Positions 18,188 to 26,187 of a stretch of 41,959 bases of DNA are shown here, piece after piece. The position numbers and the translations under genes are program-made. How positions within the stretch are numbered: the stretch's first letter is position 1; each line of letters begins with the position of its first letter. The notes under the pieces are model-generated. The model ran no database searches. It saw only the letters and a program-made list of their open reading frames with translations, and was not told the DNA's origin. The stretch lies in contig CAMDAB010000016.1 of assembly GCA_945888475.1 (NCBI GenBank), forward strand, positions 1 to 41,959, written 5' to 3'. The stretch comes from Saprospira grandis DSM 2844. Its GTDB lineage: Bacteria; Bacteroidota; Bacteroidia; Chitinophagales; Saprospiraceae.

Positions 18188-18232
18188 CTTGCTTTATAAA
18201 TTGTTTTTATTAAGTTTGCATATAATGCAAAC
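18188..18232 (+). promoter_or_regulatory. Promoter overlapping a perfect palindromic operator
   Basis: TAAGTTTG (18211-18218) fits the -7 box, with CTTG at 18188-18191 at 19-base spacing as a weak -33 box. Overlapping the -7 box is a perfect inverted repeat GTTTGCAT-ATA-ATGCAAAC (18214-18232), the layout of an autoregulated antitoxin or restriction-control promoter. No HTH regulator gene follows now, which suggests it was lost. Confidence 0.6.
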
Positions 18233-18301
18233 AACTCGCAAAGTTGATTTTATTCAATAGAGGTCAATTAATAAACGAGCAATTTGATCAATGGTTATAC
18301 G

Positions 18302-18368
18302 CTCATATTCTTGGGTCACTGTCACAAGAATTTAAAATTTAATCCCCTCTCATATTCTTGGGACACTG
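18302..18368 (+). repeat. Pair of 20-bp direct repeats
   Basis: CTCATATTCTTGGGTCACTG (18302-18321) and the same with GA for GT (18349-18368) are 47 bases apart. The second copy abuts the point where homology to the DUF1016 gene end begins, so it may mark a deletion junction. Confidence 0.85.
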
Positions 18369-18425
18369 CCTAAAAAAGAAGAACTCGAAGCATTCATATT
18401 AAAAGAACTGCAGGCATGGAAGTAG
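18366..18425 (+). pseudogene. C-terminal stub of a second DUF1016 gene
   Basis: The frame reads LPKKEELEAFILKELQAWK and stop, matching the end of the intact gene downstream (LPKKEDLEKFIQKEMETWK and stop). Homology begins abruptly at about 18366. The stub's last codons overlap the ATG of the intact gene (ATGGAAGTAG), the same start/stop overlap seen after the intact copy. This is what a tandem DUF1016 array looks like after most of one member has been deleted. Confidence 0.8.
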
Positions 18426-19594
18426 AAACAATTAAAAGCAATATTGGCATAATGAATATACCCCTAAATTTTGATTCGTTAGTATCAGTTATCGAACAAA
18501 CGCATTTGCACTTTCAGCGGAAAGCAGTGAAGGCTGTAAATGTATCACTAACCGTTAGAAATTGGCTCATTGGGTTTTACATTGTAGAATTTGAATTAAA
18601 CGGTGATGACCGAGCAAAGTATGGTGAAAATCTATTTTCTGAACTTGCTGCAAAATTTAAACACATCAAAGGCATTGACAAGCGATCATTGTATCGTTTT
18701 AAAGACTTTTACAAACTCTATCCGCACTTACAAAGCGAAATTATTTCTCTCACTCATTTTTTATCAAACAATGAATCAAATCCAATTGTGGGGATGCTAT
18801 CCCCACAATTGGAAGCATTAGAAAAAGTGGGGATAGCAACCCCACAATCTGAAAATAAGTTACAGGTGTCAGCTGACAAAATACTAAACAACTTATCCTA
18901 CTCGCACATTGAGTTACTGCTGCAAATAGAAGACACACTCAAAAGAACCTATTATGAAATCGCATGTATTAAAGGTACTTGGCCGGTAAGTGAACTCAAA
19001 CGCCAAATAAATACCTTGGCATTTGAACGCGTTGGTTTGTCCACAAATACAGCATTAGCACAAGAACAGTTATTAAGTAAAATAAGCCCTGAATTGCCTG
19101 AGAATGCAATTAAAAACATTTACACGTTTGATTTTCTTGGATATAAAAACGATGGGTTGATTGAAGAAAAAGACCTTGAAACCCCCTTACTCAATCATTT
19201 GCAAGATTTTATCCAAGAACTGGGTTTAGGCTTTTGTTTTGAATACCGCCAGAAACGCATTCTGATTGATGACGAATATTTTTTTGCCGACTTGGTGTTT
19301 TACCACCGCATTTTGAAATGCCATGTAATTATTGAACTCAAAGTGGATGCATTTAAACACGAACACCTTGCTCAATTGAATACTTATGTGGCGTATTACA
19401 ACGCAGAAGTAAAACGACCAGACGACAACCCTGCTATTGGGATTTTACTGTGTACCGAAAAAGGGGAAAAATTAGTTGAATACGCCACGGCTGGCATGGA
19501 CAACCAACTCTTTGTATCAAAATACTTGTTAGAACTACCTAAGAAAGAAGACTTGGAAAAATTTATTCAAAAGGAAATGGAAACATGGAAGTAG
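18416..19594 (+). CDS. DUF1016 (YhcG-like) PD-(D/E)xK nuclease-domain protein
   Basis: A 392-residue protein with a DUF1016 N-terminal helical domain (about 10-190; TVRNWLIGFYIVEFELNGDDRAKYG and LYRFKDFYKLYP are typical) and a C-terminal PDDEXK nuclease domain (about 235-385). Putative catalytic residues are D292 (FADLVFYH) and E307-x-K309 (IIELKVDAFK). The family is found in many defence islands and beside type I restriction genes; proposed roles are DNA cleavage or recombination. A 45-residue insertion (about 118-150) contains the near-repeated peptides VGMLSPQLEAL and VGIATPQSEN. The start at 18416 overlaps the stub of a paralogue. The gene lies between perfect 49-bp repeats. Confidence 0.87.
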   Translation: MEVETIKSNIGIMNIPLNFDSLVSVIEQTHLHFQRKAVKAVNVSLTVRNWLIGFYIVEFELNGDDRAKYGENLFSELAAKFKHIKGIDKRSLYRFKDFYKLYPHLQSEIISLTHFLSNNESNPIVGMLSPQLEALEKVGIATPQSENKLQVSADKILNNLSYSHIELLLQIEDTLKRTYYEIACIKGTWPVSELKRQINTLAFERVGLSTNTALAQEQLLSKISPELPENAIKNIYTFDFLGYKNDGLIEEKDLETPLLNHLQDFIQELGLGFCFEYRQKRILIDDEYFFADLVFYHRILKCHVIIELKVDAFKHEHLAQLNTYVAYYNAEVKRPDDNPAIGILLCTEKGEKLVEYATAGMDNQLFVSKYLLELPKKEDLEKFIQKEMETWK

Positions 19595-19626
19595 AAAAAA
19601 TCAAAAGCAATATTGGCAAGAGTTGA
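19585..19626 (+). pseudogene. N-terminal stub of a third DUF1016 gene
   Basis: Overlapping the stop of the intact gene is an ATG giving MEVEKIKSNIGKS and stop. The intact gene starts MEVETIKSNIGIMN. Nucleotide identity with 18416-18448 is high and then ends, so this is the start of another array member that was deleted. Confidence 0.75.
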
Positions 19627-19733
19627 ATAACAGTATGATCGGGCGATTTTTGTGAACTAATTGGAAAAAATGCATTTAAAAGACTGATCTTTTACGCATT
19701 TCAGCATTATAACTAATTTAACTTCAAGGCTTA

Positions 19734-19782
19734 AATTTTCCTATTGACAAAAAATCATGTTTTTGTGCTTTTTTGTCAGTAA
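19734..19782 (+). repeat. 49-bp direct repeat, right copy
   Basis: Identical over 49 bases to 17996-18044, including the TGACAAAAAA/TTTTTTGTCA inverted repeat (19745-19754 and 19769-19778). It lies just upstream of the ATPase gene and may be part of its promoter/operator region. Confidence 0.95.
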
Positions 19783-19788
19783 GCTTGT

Positions 19789-19796
19789 TATTTTTG
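19789..19796 (+). promoter_or_regulatory. Bacteroidota -7 box (TATTTTTG) for the ATPase gene
   Basis: A TAnnTTTG match 22 bases before the ATG at 19819. TTTG boxes upstream (19762 and 19772) are not at the ideal spacing. The inverted repeat inside the 49-bp element lies directly upstream and could be an operator. Confidence 0.45.
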
Positions 19797-19818
19797 TATT
19801 TCAATAAAATATAAGCTT

Positions 19819-21027
19819 ATGATTCGACGAGAAACATATTTACAAAAATTAAGACAACTCAGAGACCAAAATATCATCAAAGTGGTTACCGGAATCAGAA
19901 GAAGTGGTAAGTCAACTTTGCTCGAGGCCTTTAAGAATGAACTGCTTGAAAGTGGTGTATCTAAGGAAAATATTGTATTCCTGAACTTTGAAAAACGGGA
20001 AAACCTCAATTTAACTGAGTGGACAGCACTCTATGATGAGATTATTAAAAAGTTGAGCACTGAAAAATCTTATGTTTTCCTTGACGAGGTACAATTAGTG
20101 AATGATTTTGAAAAACTGGTGAACAGTCTCTTCACCTTAAAAAATATTGACTTATACGTAACCGGATCAAATGCCTATCTCCTATCCAGTGAACTGGCTA
20201 CTTTACTCACAGGAAGATACATTGCAATAAACATCCAACCCTATTCATTTTCAGAATATGTCCTTGCATATCATCAAGAGAAAAATACGGACAGGCTTTT
20301 TCGAAAATATATCAATTCAAGTAGTTTTCCCGAGGCAGTTACACTTGGACAGATTGATGAAAATCTAATCAATGATTATTTACAATCTATCTATGATACG
20401 GTCATTATCAAAGATATTGCGCAGCGTTATAAGGTTCGGAATTTGAATAACTTACAGCGGGTCATCAGTTTTATATTTGACAGTGTGGGCTCATACATTT
20501 CTCCTTCCAATATCGCCCTGGAGCTTAATAAAAATTCTGGTAAAACGATTTCACATAACACGATATTAAAGTACATAGATTATCTCATAAATTCCTACAT
20601 CATTTATCCCGCTCCCCGATATGACATAAAAGGTAAAGAACTGCTCACTACAAATCCCAAATATTATCTGGTGGATTTAGGCTTGAAAAACATTACAACT
20701 ACAAATAAACATGATACAGACCTGGGCCGAAAATTAGAAAATGTTGTATTCTTCGAACTTTTGAGGCGCGGTGGCAAGATTTATAGCGGTAAAAACAATG
20801 ACAAGGAAATAGATTTTGTTGTTCAAAAACCTAATAACGAAAAAGAATACTATCAGGTAGCCTTTACAGTAAGTGAGGCAAAAACCTTTGAAAGAGAAAT
20901 TTCTGCTTTTAAAAACATAAGGGATAATTATCCAAAATACCTTTTAACACTGGACTTTGATAACACAAATATCGAAGGTATTCAAAAAATAAATGTGATC
21001 GATTGGCTGATGGGTGAAAAAGTATAG
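19819..21027 (+). CDS. AAA_14 ATPase with C-terminal DUF4143 domain
   Basis: A 402-residue protein. Its N-terminal AAA_14 P-loop domain has GIRRSGKST (25-33, K31) and Walker B YVFLDEVQ (D89, E90), then YVTGSNAYLLSSELATLLTGR as sensor region. DUF4143 occupies about 200-365, a PD-(D/E)xK-like domain; the segment GKNNDKEIDFVVQK is its usual nuclease-like motif (D and E present, lysine two further on as VQK). Members are common in Bacteroidota accessory regions, often alone, and their function is uncertain. The gene sits between the DUF1016 module and the restriction enzyme, with its own promoter. Complete length, no frameshift. Confidence 0.88.
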   Translation: MIRRETYLQKLRQLRDQNIIKVVTGIRRSGKSTLLEAFKNELLESGVSKENIVFLNFEKRENLNLTEWTALYDEIIKKLSTEKSYVFLDEVQLVNDFEKLVNSLFTLKNIDLYVTGSNAYLLSSELATLLTGRYIAINIQPYSFSEYVLAYHQEKNTDRLFRKYINSSSFPEAVTLGQIDENLINDYLQSIYDTVIIKDIAQRYKVRNLNNLQRVISFIFDSVGSYISPSNIALELNKNSGKTISHNTILKYIDYLINSYIIYPAPRYDIKGKELLTTNPKYYLVDLGLKNITTTNKHDTDLGRKLENVVFFELLRRGGKIYSGKNNDKEIDFVVQKPNNEKEYYQVAFTVSEAKTFEREISAFKNIRDNYPKYLLTLDFDNTNIEGIQKINVIDWLMGEKV

Positions 21028-21062
21028 ACTTTTAAATACTTCAAATATTATAAAAAAAAATA

Positions 21063-21094
21063 TTTGCATTTATCACAAAAATATCATAGCTTCG
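21063..21094 (+). promoter_or_regulatory. Promoter for the MmeI-like gene
   Basis: TTTG (21063-21066), 20 bases, then TAGCTTCG (21087-21094), one mismatch from TAnnTTTG, 75 bases before the start codon. The spacing is canonical. Confidence 0.55.
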
Positions 21095-21168
21095 TAGTGT
21101 TGGAAAAATTATCACAAATCGATTGCCTCAACCAGAATGCAATAACTTTTAATACATAGAAAAAACAA

Positions 21169-24039
21169 ATGGCACTAAGCTGGAACGAAATAAAAGATAG
21201 AGCACTAAAATTCTCCAAGGATTGGGAAAATACAAAAAGAGAAGAAGCAGACGCTAAGCCCTTTTTAGTTGAATTCTTCAATGTTTTTGGCATAAGCAGT
21301 AAACGTGTCTCTACCTTTGAGCATAAGGTAAAAAAACTCGATAATTCTGATGGATATATTGACCTGCTCTGGAAGGGAACCATTTTAATAGAAATGAAAA
21401 GCCGGGGTAAGAACCTAGACAAAGCCTATAACCAAGCCATTGAATATACACATGGGTTAAAAGAGCATGAACTTCCAAAGTATATTCTTGTCTCAGACTT
21501 TGAAAAATTCAGATTGTATGATCTCGAAGAGAACAAAACAGTGGAGTTTGATCTGAATGAGCTTGTGAACAATGTTTATGAATTCGGTTATATCATTGGT
21601 TATCAGAAAAAGGTGTATAAAGAACAAGACCCGGCTAATATAAAAGCGGCCGAGTTGATGGGTAAACTTCACGACAGACTGAAAGAAATCGGCTACACTG
21701 ATCACCCTTTGGAAGTTTATCTGGTGCGTATTTTATTTTGCTTATTTGCAGAAGATACGACCATTTTTGACAAACAGCAGTTCCAGGACTATATAGAGCA
21801 AAGAAGCAATATTGATGGAAGCGACCTTGCAGCAAAATTGCAGGAACTATTTCAAGTACTGAACACCCCAAAAGAAAACCGTTTTAAAAACCTTGACGAG
21901 CAATTGGCTGACTTCCCTTACGTGAATGGTAAATTATTTGAAGAAATTTTACCCACAGCAAGTTTCGACACAAAAATGCGTCAAGCCTTGTTAGACTGCT
22001 GTTATATTGACTGGAGCAAAATTTCGCCTGCTATTTTTGGTTCCATGTTTCAAAGCGTTATGAATCCTAAAGAACGCAGAAACTTAGGCGCACATTATAC
22101 CAGCGAAACCAATATCTTAAAACTTATAAAACCGCTTTTCCTTGATGAACTTTGGAAAGAATTTGAAAGTATAAAAGACAACAAAAACAAACTTCCCGAA
22201 TTTCACAAGAAACTTGGCAACCTCAAATTTCTTGACCCTGCTTGCGGTTGCGGAAACTTTTTGGTGATTACTTATCGAGAATTACGTTTGCTTGAATTCG
22301 AAGTATTGAAAGCACTTAACAAATCGGGACAAACATTTTTAGATGTTAGCCAAATTCTTTGGATAAATGTTGACCAATTTAGCGGTATTGAGTATGAAGA
22401 ATTTCCTGCTCGAATTGCCGAAGTAGCCATGTGGCTGATTGACCACCAAATGAATATGTTGGTGGGTTCTGAGTTTGGGCAATATGTGGCGCGATTGCCT
22501 TTGAAAAAAGCTGCAAATATTGTCCACGGGGATGCACTTGAAATTGAATGGCAATCTTTATTAAATCCTTTAAACTCAGTAAATGTTTTTGCCAAACATG
22601 CAAATATTTATTTGGTAAGCGATAATCTAATTGAATATGGCACTGTAAACCTGCAAACGGAGACTTTTTCAATTCAAAAAGGAAAACCTGAACTATCCAA
22701 TGAAATAAAATTCGATTATATTATTGGTAATCCACCATTTATTGGTTCTCGCTTAATGAATGAAATTCAAAAAATTGGTTTATCAAAAGTATTTGACTAT
22801 GCAAAAAATATTGGCGATTTGGACTATGTAACTGGCTGGTATTTAAAAGCTGCAAAATATATCCAAGGCACACTTACAAAAGTGGCCTTCGTTTCTACTA
22901 ATTCCATTGTTCAAGGTTTACAGACAAGTCTACTTTGGGGACCAATGCTGAACAAATACAATATTAAAATTCACTTCGCACATCGTACCTTTAAATGGAA
23001 TAATGAGGCAAAGGGAAATGCCGCCGTTTATTGTGTAATAGTTGGTTTTGCAAACTTTGATACTTCAAATAAAACAATTTTTGAGTATGAAGATATCAAA
23101 GGCGAAGCCCATGAGATCAAAGCTAAAAATATTAATCCTTACTTAGTTGATGCAAAAGATATTTTTTTAGAAAGAAGACAGCAAGTCATTTGCAATGTGC
23201 CTGAAATGAATTTCGGAAATATGCCAGCTGAAGGTGGAGAATTTCTGTTCACACCTAAAGAAAAGCTGGATTTTGTTAATATAGAGCCTAAATCAGAAAA
23301 GTACTTTAAAGAGCTAATTTCTGCGCATGAGTTTTTAAATGGCAAAAAAAGATATTGTTTATGGTTAGAAGACATTGAACCTAAGGAACTTAGGTCATTG
23401 AAATTGGTACTTGATAGGGTAGATAATGTTAAAAAGATTAGAGAGAAATCTTCTAGACCACAACTTGCTAAAATACCACATTTATTTGCTCAAATTACAC
23501 AACCTAAAGACGTAGATTTTATTGTAGTTCCAAGGGTTTCTTCAGAAAATAGAAAGTACATTCCTTTAGGATTTTTTGATAGAAATTCTATAGTCAGTGA
23601 CACTTGCATGATAATACCGAGAGGTGAACTTTATCACTTTGGTATATTGATGTCAACTATTCATATGACTTGGGTAAAGTCTGTTTGTGGACGTCTAAAA
23701 AGCGATTATCGTTATTCAAAAGATATTGTTTACAATAACTTCCCCTGGCCAGAAAATCCAAGCGACAAACAAATCAAATCCATTGAAACAGCTGCTCAAA
23801 AAGTTTTAGATGCAAGATCGGAATTCCCTGATAGTTCGCTTGCCGACCTTTACAACCCATTAACTATGCCACCAGTACTGGTAAAAGCGCACAATGAATT
23901 AGACAAAGCAGTTGACTTAGCATACAGACCGCAACCGTTTACCAGTGAAGCCAAGAGAATGGTATTTCTATTCGAACTTTACGAAAAATACACGGCAGAT
24001 TTGTTTATGAAAGAGAAAGATAAGAAAGCCAAAAAATAA
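21169..24039 (+). CDS. MmeI-like single-chain (type IIL) restriction endonuclease-methyltransferase
   Basis: A 956-residue fusion enzyme, the usual length of MmeI relatives. The N-terminal nuclease domain has D65-x9-E75-x-K77 (DLLWKGTILIEMK), matching the D-x9-ExK pattern described for MmeI. A helical linker (about 160-300) is followed by the gamma-type N6-adenine methyltransferase. SAM motif I is LDPACGCGNF (355-364), motif IV is NPPF (521-524), and RNLGAHYTSETNI precedes them. The target-recognition domain lies at about 640-850 and a C-terminal helical part follows. Such enzymes methylate one strand of an asymmetric site and cut about 20 bases away. All catalytic motifs are intact, so it is likely active. 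It has its own promoter and terminator, a compact defence cassette. Confidence 0.9.
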   Translation: MALSWNEIKDRALKFSKDWENTKREEADAKPFLVEFFNVFGISSKRVSTFEHKVKKLDNSDGYIDLLWKGTILIEMKSRGKNLDKAYNQAIEYTHGLKEHELPKYILVSDFEKFRLYDLEENKTVEFDLNELVNNVYEFGYIIGYQKKVYKEQDPANIKAAELMGKLHDRLKEIGYTDHPLEVYLVRILFCLFAEDTTIFDKQQFQDYIEQRSNIDGSDLAAKLQELFQVLNTPKENRFKNLDEQLADFPYVNGKLFEEILPTASFDTKMRQALLDCCYIDWSKISPAIFGSMFQSVMNPKERRNLGAHYTSETNILKLIKPLFLDELWKEFESIKDNKNKLPEFHKKLGNLKFLDPACGCGNFLVITYRELRLLEFEVLKALNKSGQTFLDVSQILWINVDQFSGIEYEEFPARIAEVAMWLIDHQMNMLVGSEFGQYVARLPLKKAANIVHGDALEIEWQSLLNPLNSVNVFAKHANIYLVSDNLIEYGTVNLQTETFSIQKGKPELSNEIKFDYIIGNPPFIGSRLMNEIQKIGLSKVFDYAKNIGDLDYVTGWYLKAAKYIQGTLTKVAFVSTNSIVQGLQTSLLWGPMLNKYNIKIHFAHRTFKWNNEAKGNAAVYCVIVGFANFDTSNKTIFEYEDIKGEAHEIKAKNINPYLVDAKDIFLERRQQVICNVPEMNFGNMPAEGGEFLFTPKEKLDFVNIEPKSEKYFKELISAHEFLNGKKRYCLWLEDIEPKELRSLKLVLDRVDNVKKIREKSSRPQLAKIPHLFAQITQPKDVDFIVVPRVSSENRKYIPLGFFDRNSIVSDTCMIIPRGELYHFGILMSTIHMTWVKSVCGRLKSDYRYSKDIVYNNFPWPENPSDKQIKSIETAAQKVLDARSEFPDSSLADLYNPLTMPPVLVKAHNELDKAVDLAYRPQPFTSEAKRMVFLFELYEKYTADLFMKEKDKKAKK

Positions 24040-24043
24040 GCAA

Positions 24044-24082
24044 AAAGGGGTCACCCATTCTGGACGACCCCTTTCCTATATT
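24044..24082. terminator. Bidirectional terminator between convergent genes
   Basis: AAAGGGGTC (24044-24052) pairs with GACCCCTTT (24066-24074) with a 13-base loop, followed by CCTATATTTTT. On the minus strand the A run before the stem supplies TTTTT. It serves the MmeI-like gene and the convergent metallo-hydrolase gene. Confidence 0.75.
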
Positions 24083-24108
24083 TTTAATCAACAATTTAGA
24101 AACAATCT

Positions 24109-25479
24109 CTACAACTCATACTCATCTCCCAATGCAGGAATTTCAATATTATGAAAACCACCCTTATTCAAAAATTCGGCCCATTCAAGTTGCACATCGT
24201 ACTCGCCATGAGAGAGGAATAGTTTTCTTAGTTGCCCACGCTGATTTTTGATAAATTCATACATTTCGTACTTGTCTCCATGTGCCGAGAAGGAATCCAT
24301 GATTTTGATTTCAGCTTTAACCGGCACATTTTCACCGTAAAGAAAGACCGATTTAGCGCCTTTTCTTATTCTACCGCCAAGGGTGTGCGGCGTGGCATAG
24401 CCCACCACAAGTACGGTATTTTGTTTTTTACGCAGGATATGAAACAAATGTCTTCTCACCCTTCCGGCATTCATCATACCAGAAGCTGAAATAATGATGC
24501 AGGGTTTTTTACTTTCGGCAAGATTGTCAGCAAGGCCGTTTTCGCGGATATAATGCAGCCTGGAGAACCCAAATGGATTGGGATCATTGGCCATATAATC
24601 ATAGATTTCCTCATCGTAACATTCGGGATGCAGCTTGTACACATCGGTAGCGCTGATAGCCAGGGGACTATCGACATAAATAGGCACAGGAGGCAATTTG
24701 CCTTCATTCTCGAGCTGATCGAGCATATAGACTATTTCCTGCGTCCTTCCCAAACTAAAGGCCGGAATGAGCAGTTTGCCTTCATTCAAAATACAGGTTT
24801 CCCTTACTACATATAATAGGTCATTCAGCTGCGCGGCTTCATTTTCATGCTCACGATTGCCATAAGTCGATTCACAAATCAGAATATCAACCTCGGGCAT
24901 GGGCACTGGGTCATTCAGGATTGGTCGGTCGGGTCTGCCGATATCTCCGGTAAATCCAACTTTTAAGAACTTTCCATCAGCCTTTGTAATTTCGAGTGTG
25001 ACGGAGGCCGAGCCCAAAATATGCCCGGCATCGCGAAATTGCAATTTAACATTAGGATGAATCTGTTGCCAGCGGCCATAGTTCAAACTTACAAACTGTT
25101 TTAGCGCAACATGTACATCATGCTCGGTGTACAGTGGCGGATGGTCTTTATCGGATTCCTGCACCTGAATTTTGGCAGAGTCGAGCAACATGATATTTGC
25201 CAGACTTCGAGTGGCATGTGTGCAGTATATTTCGCCTTTGAACCCATCCGCTACCAAACGCGGTACACGGCCAACATGGTCGATATGGGCATGCGAAACA
25301 ATTAGAATATCTATTTCATGAGGATCAAAATAGGGCCATGTTTTGTTGAAGTTTTCCATTTCGTCCTCATCGCCCTGATAAAGTCCACAATCCAAAAGAA
25401 TTTTGGTATTATCATCGAGTGTAAGCAGATAACAACTGCCAGTCACTTCTCTCGCAGCTCCACAAAATTTCAGTTTCAT
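24109..25479 (-). CDS. Beta-CASP metallo-beta-lactamase-fold RNA hydrolase
   Basis: A 456-residue MBL-fold protein of the CPSF73/YsiL-like beta-CASP group. The zinc-binding motif SHAHIDHVGR has H63, H65, D67 and H68. DAGHILGSA supplies the next histidine and FTGDIGRPD the bridging aspartate. A beta-CASP insert (about 200-360) includes PAFSLGRTQEIVYML, and a C-terminal RMMBL segment has SFSAHGDKYEMYEF and LSHGEYDVQLEWAEFL. Relatives are RNA endo/exonucleases; this prokaryotic subgroup is often annotated as an exonuclease of unproven substrate. It is cytoplasmic. The gene is convergent with the restriction gene and marks the return to conserved backbone. Confidence 0.9.
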   Translation of the reverse strand: MKLKFCGAAREVTGSCYLLTLDDNTKILLDCGLYQGDEDEMENFNKTWPYFDPHEIDILIVSHAHIDHVGRVPRLVADGFKGEIYCTHATRSLANIMLLDSAKIQVQESDKDHPPLYTEHDVHVALKQFVSLNYGRWQQIHPNVKLQFRDAGHILGSASVTLEITKADGKFLKVGFTGDIGRPDRPILNDPVPMPEVDILICESTYGNREHENEAAQLNDLLYVVRETCILNEGKLLIPAFSLGRTQEIVYMLDQLENEGKLPPVPIYVDSPLAISATDVYKLHPECYDEEIYDYMANDPNPFGFSRLHYIRENGLADNLAESKKPCIIISASGMMNAGRVRRHLFHILRKKQNTVLVVGYATPHTLGGRIRKGAKSVFLYGENVPVKAEIKIMDSFSAHGDKYEMYEFIKNQRGQLRKLFLSHGEYDVQLEWAEFLNKGGFHNIEIPALGDEYEL

Positions 25480-25512
25480 AATTTTTCTATATTTAAGCTG
25501 CCCAAGTTAATA

Positions 25513-26172
25513 TTATTTTATCACAAAAATTATGATCCATATAAAAAACAGTAATTGAAGGTAAAAAAGCACCTCAATTGCTCGATTTTTTATTGCAGGC
25601 ACAATTATTTGTACCAGATAGTTCAGTAAAAAAGCCGCCAGCCACCAGACGATATAATTCTCCAGCGGCGCAACAATCAATTTGTTTGTAGGAGCTAAAG
25701 CCCATGACCAAAAGTCAAATTTAACAGCAACTGGCTCAATAAATATATCCAATAACACCATCAGCGAAGCTCCAATGGCAGCTTTTACAATCGTTGGAAA
25801 ATGCTCAAAATAGCTATTTGAAATGGATACGCTGGCATAGACCAACATCGCCCAATTGATACCGATAATAAGCGGTGTCCCCCATATCTTGGGCCCTAAA
25901 GTATCGCCATACTCATATGCTCCGAATATAACGCCGGTTTGCACACCCAGTAATTCCAGAAAAAAACCAAACAAGTAACTGAAAGCCAAGACAAGATAAA
26001 GACCCGCATTTTTATTTTTATCAGCATAAACAGCAATGATAAAAGTAGTCAGTAGATTTATTGGCGTAAGCATCATAAAATCCTTGTGCAGCGGAACTGT
26101 TACACCAATGATTCCTACGATGTAGATGATAATTAAAACCCTGATTGGATTTAATAATTTTAAAGGATTCAT
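25513..26172 (-). CDS. CruF-like carotenoid biosynthesis membrane protein
   Basis: A 219-residue integral membrane protein with about six to seven helices, matching the carotenoid biosynthesis family PF04240 (CruF, carotenoid 1',2'-hydratase, and bisanhydrobacterioruberin hydratase). Family-typical segments are FLELLGVQTGVIFGAYEYGDTLGPK, GTPLIIGINWAMLVYAS and LLDIFIEPVAVKFDFWSW, whose conserved E and D residues line the active site in the family. No other carotenoid gene is adjacent. It lies 33 bases upstream of the metallo-hydrolase gene on the same strand and 15 bases after the lipocalin-like gene, so the three may be co-transcribed. Confidence 0.8.
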   Translation of the reverse strand: MNPLKLLNPIRVLIIIYIVGIIGVTVPLHKDFMMLTPINLLTTFIIAVYADKNKNAGLYLVLAFSYLFGFFLELLGVQTGVIFGAYEYGDTLGPKIWGTPLIIGINWAMLVYASVSISNSYFEHFPTIVKAAIGASLMVLLDIFIEPVAVKFDFWSWALAPTNKLIVAPLENYIVWWLAAFLLNYLVQIIVPAIKNRAIEVLFYLQLLFFIWIIIFVIK

Positions 26173-26187
26173 GATGATAAATTTAGC

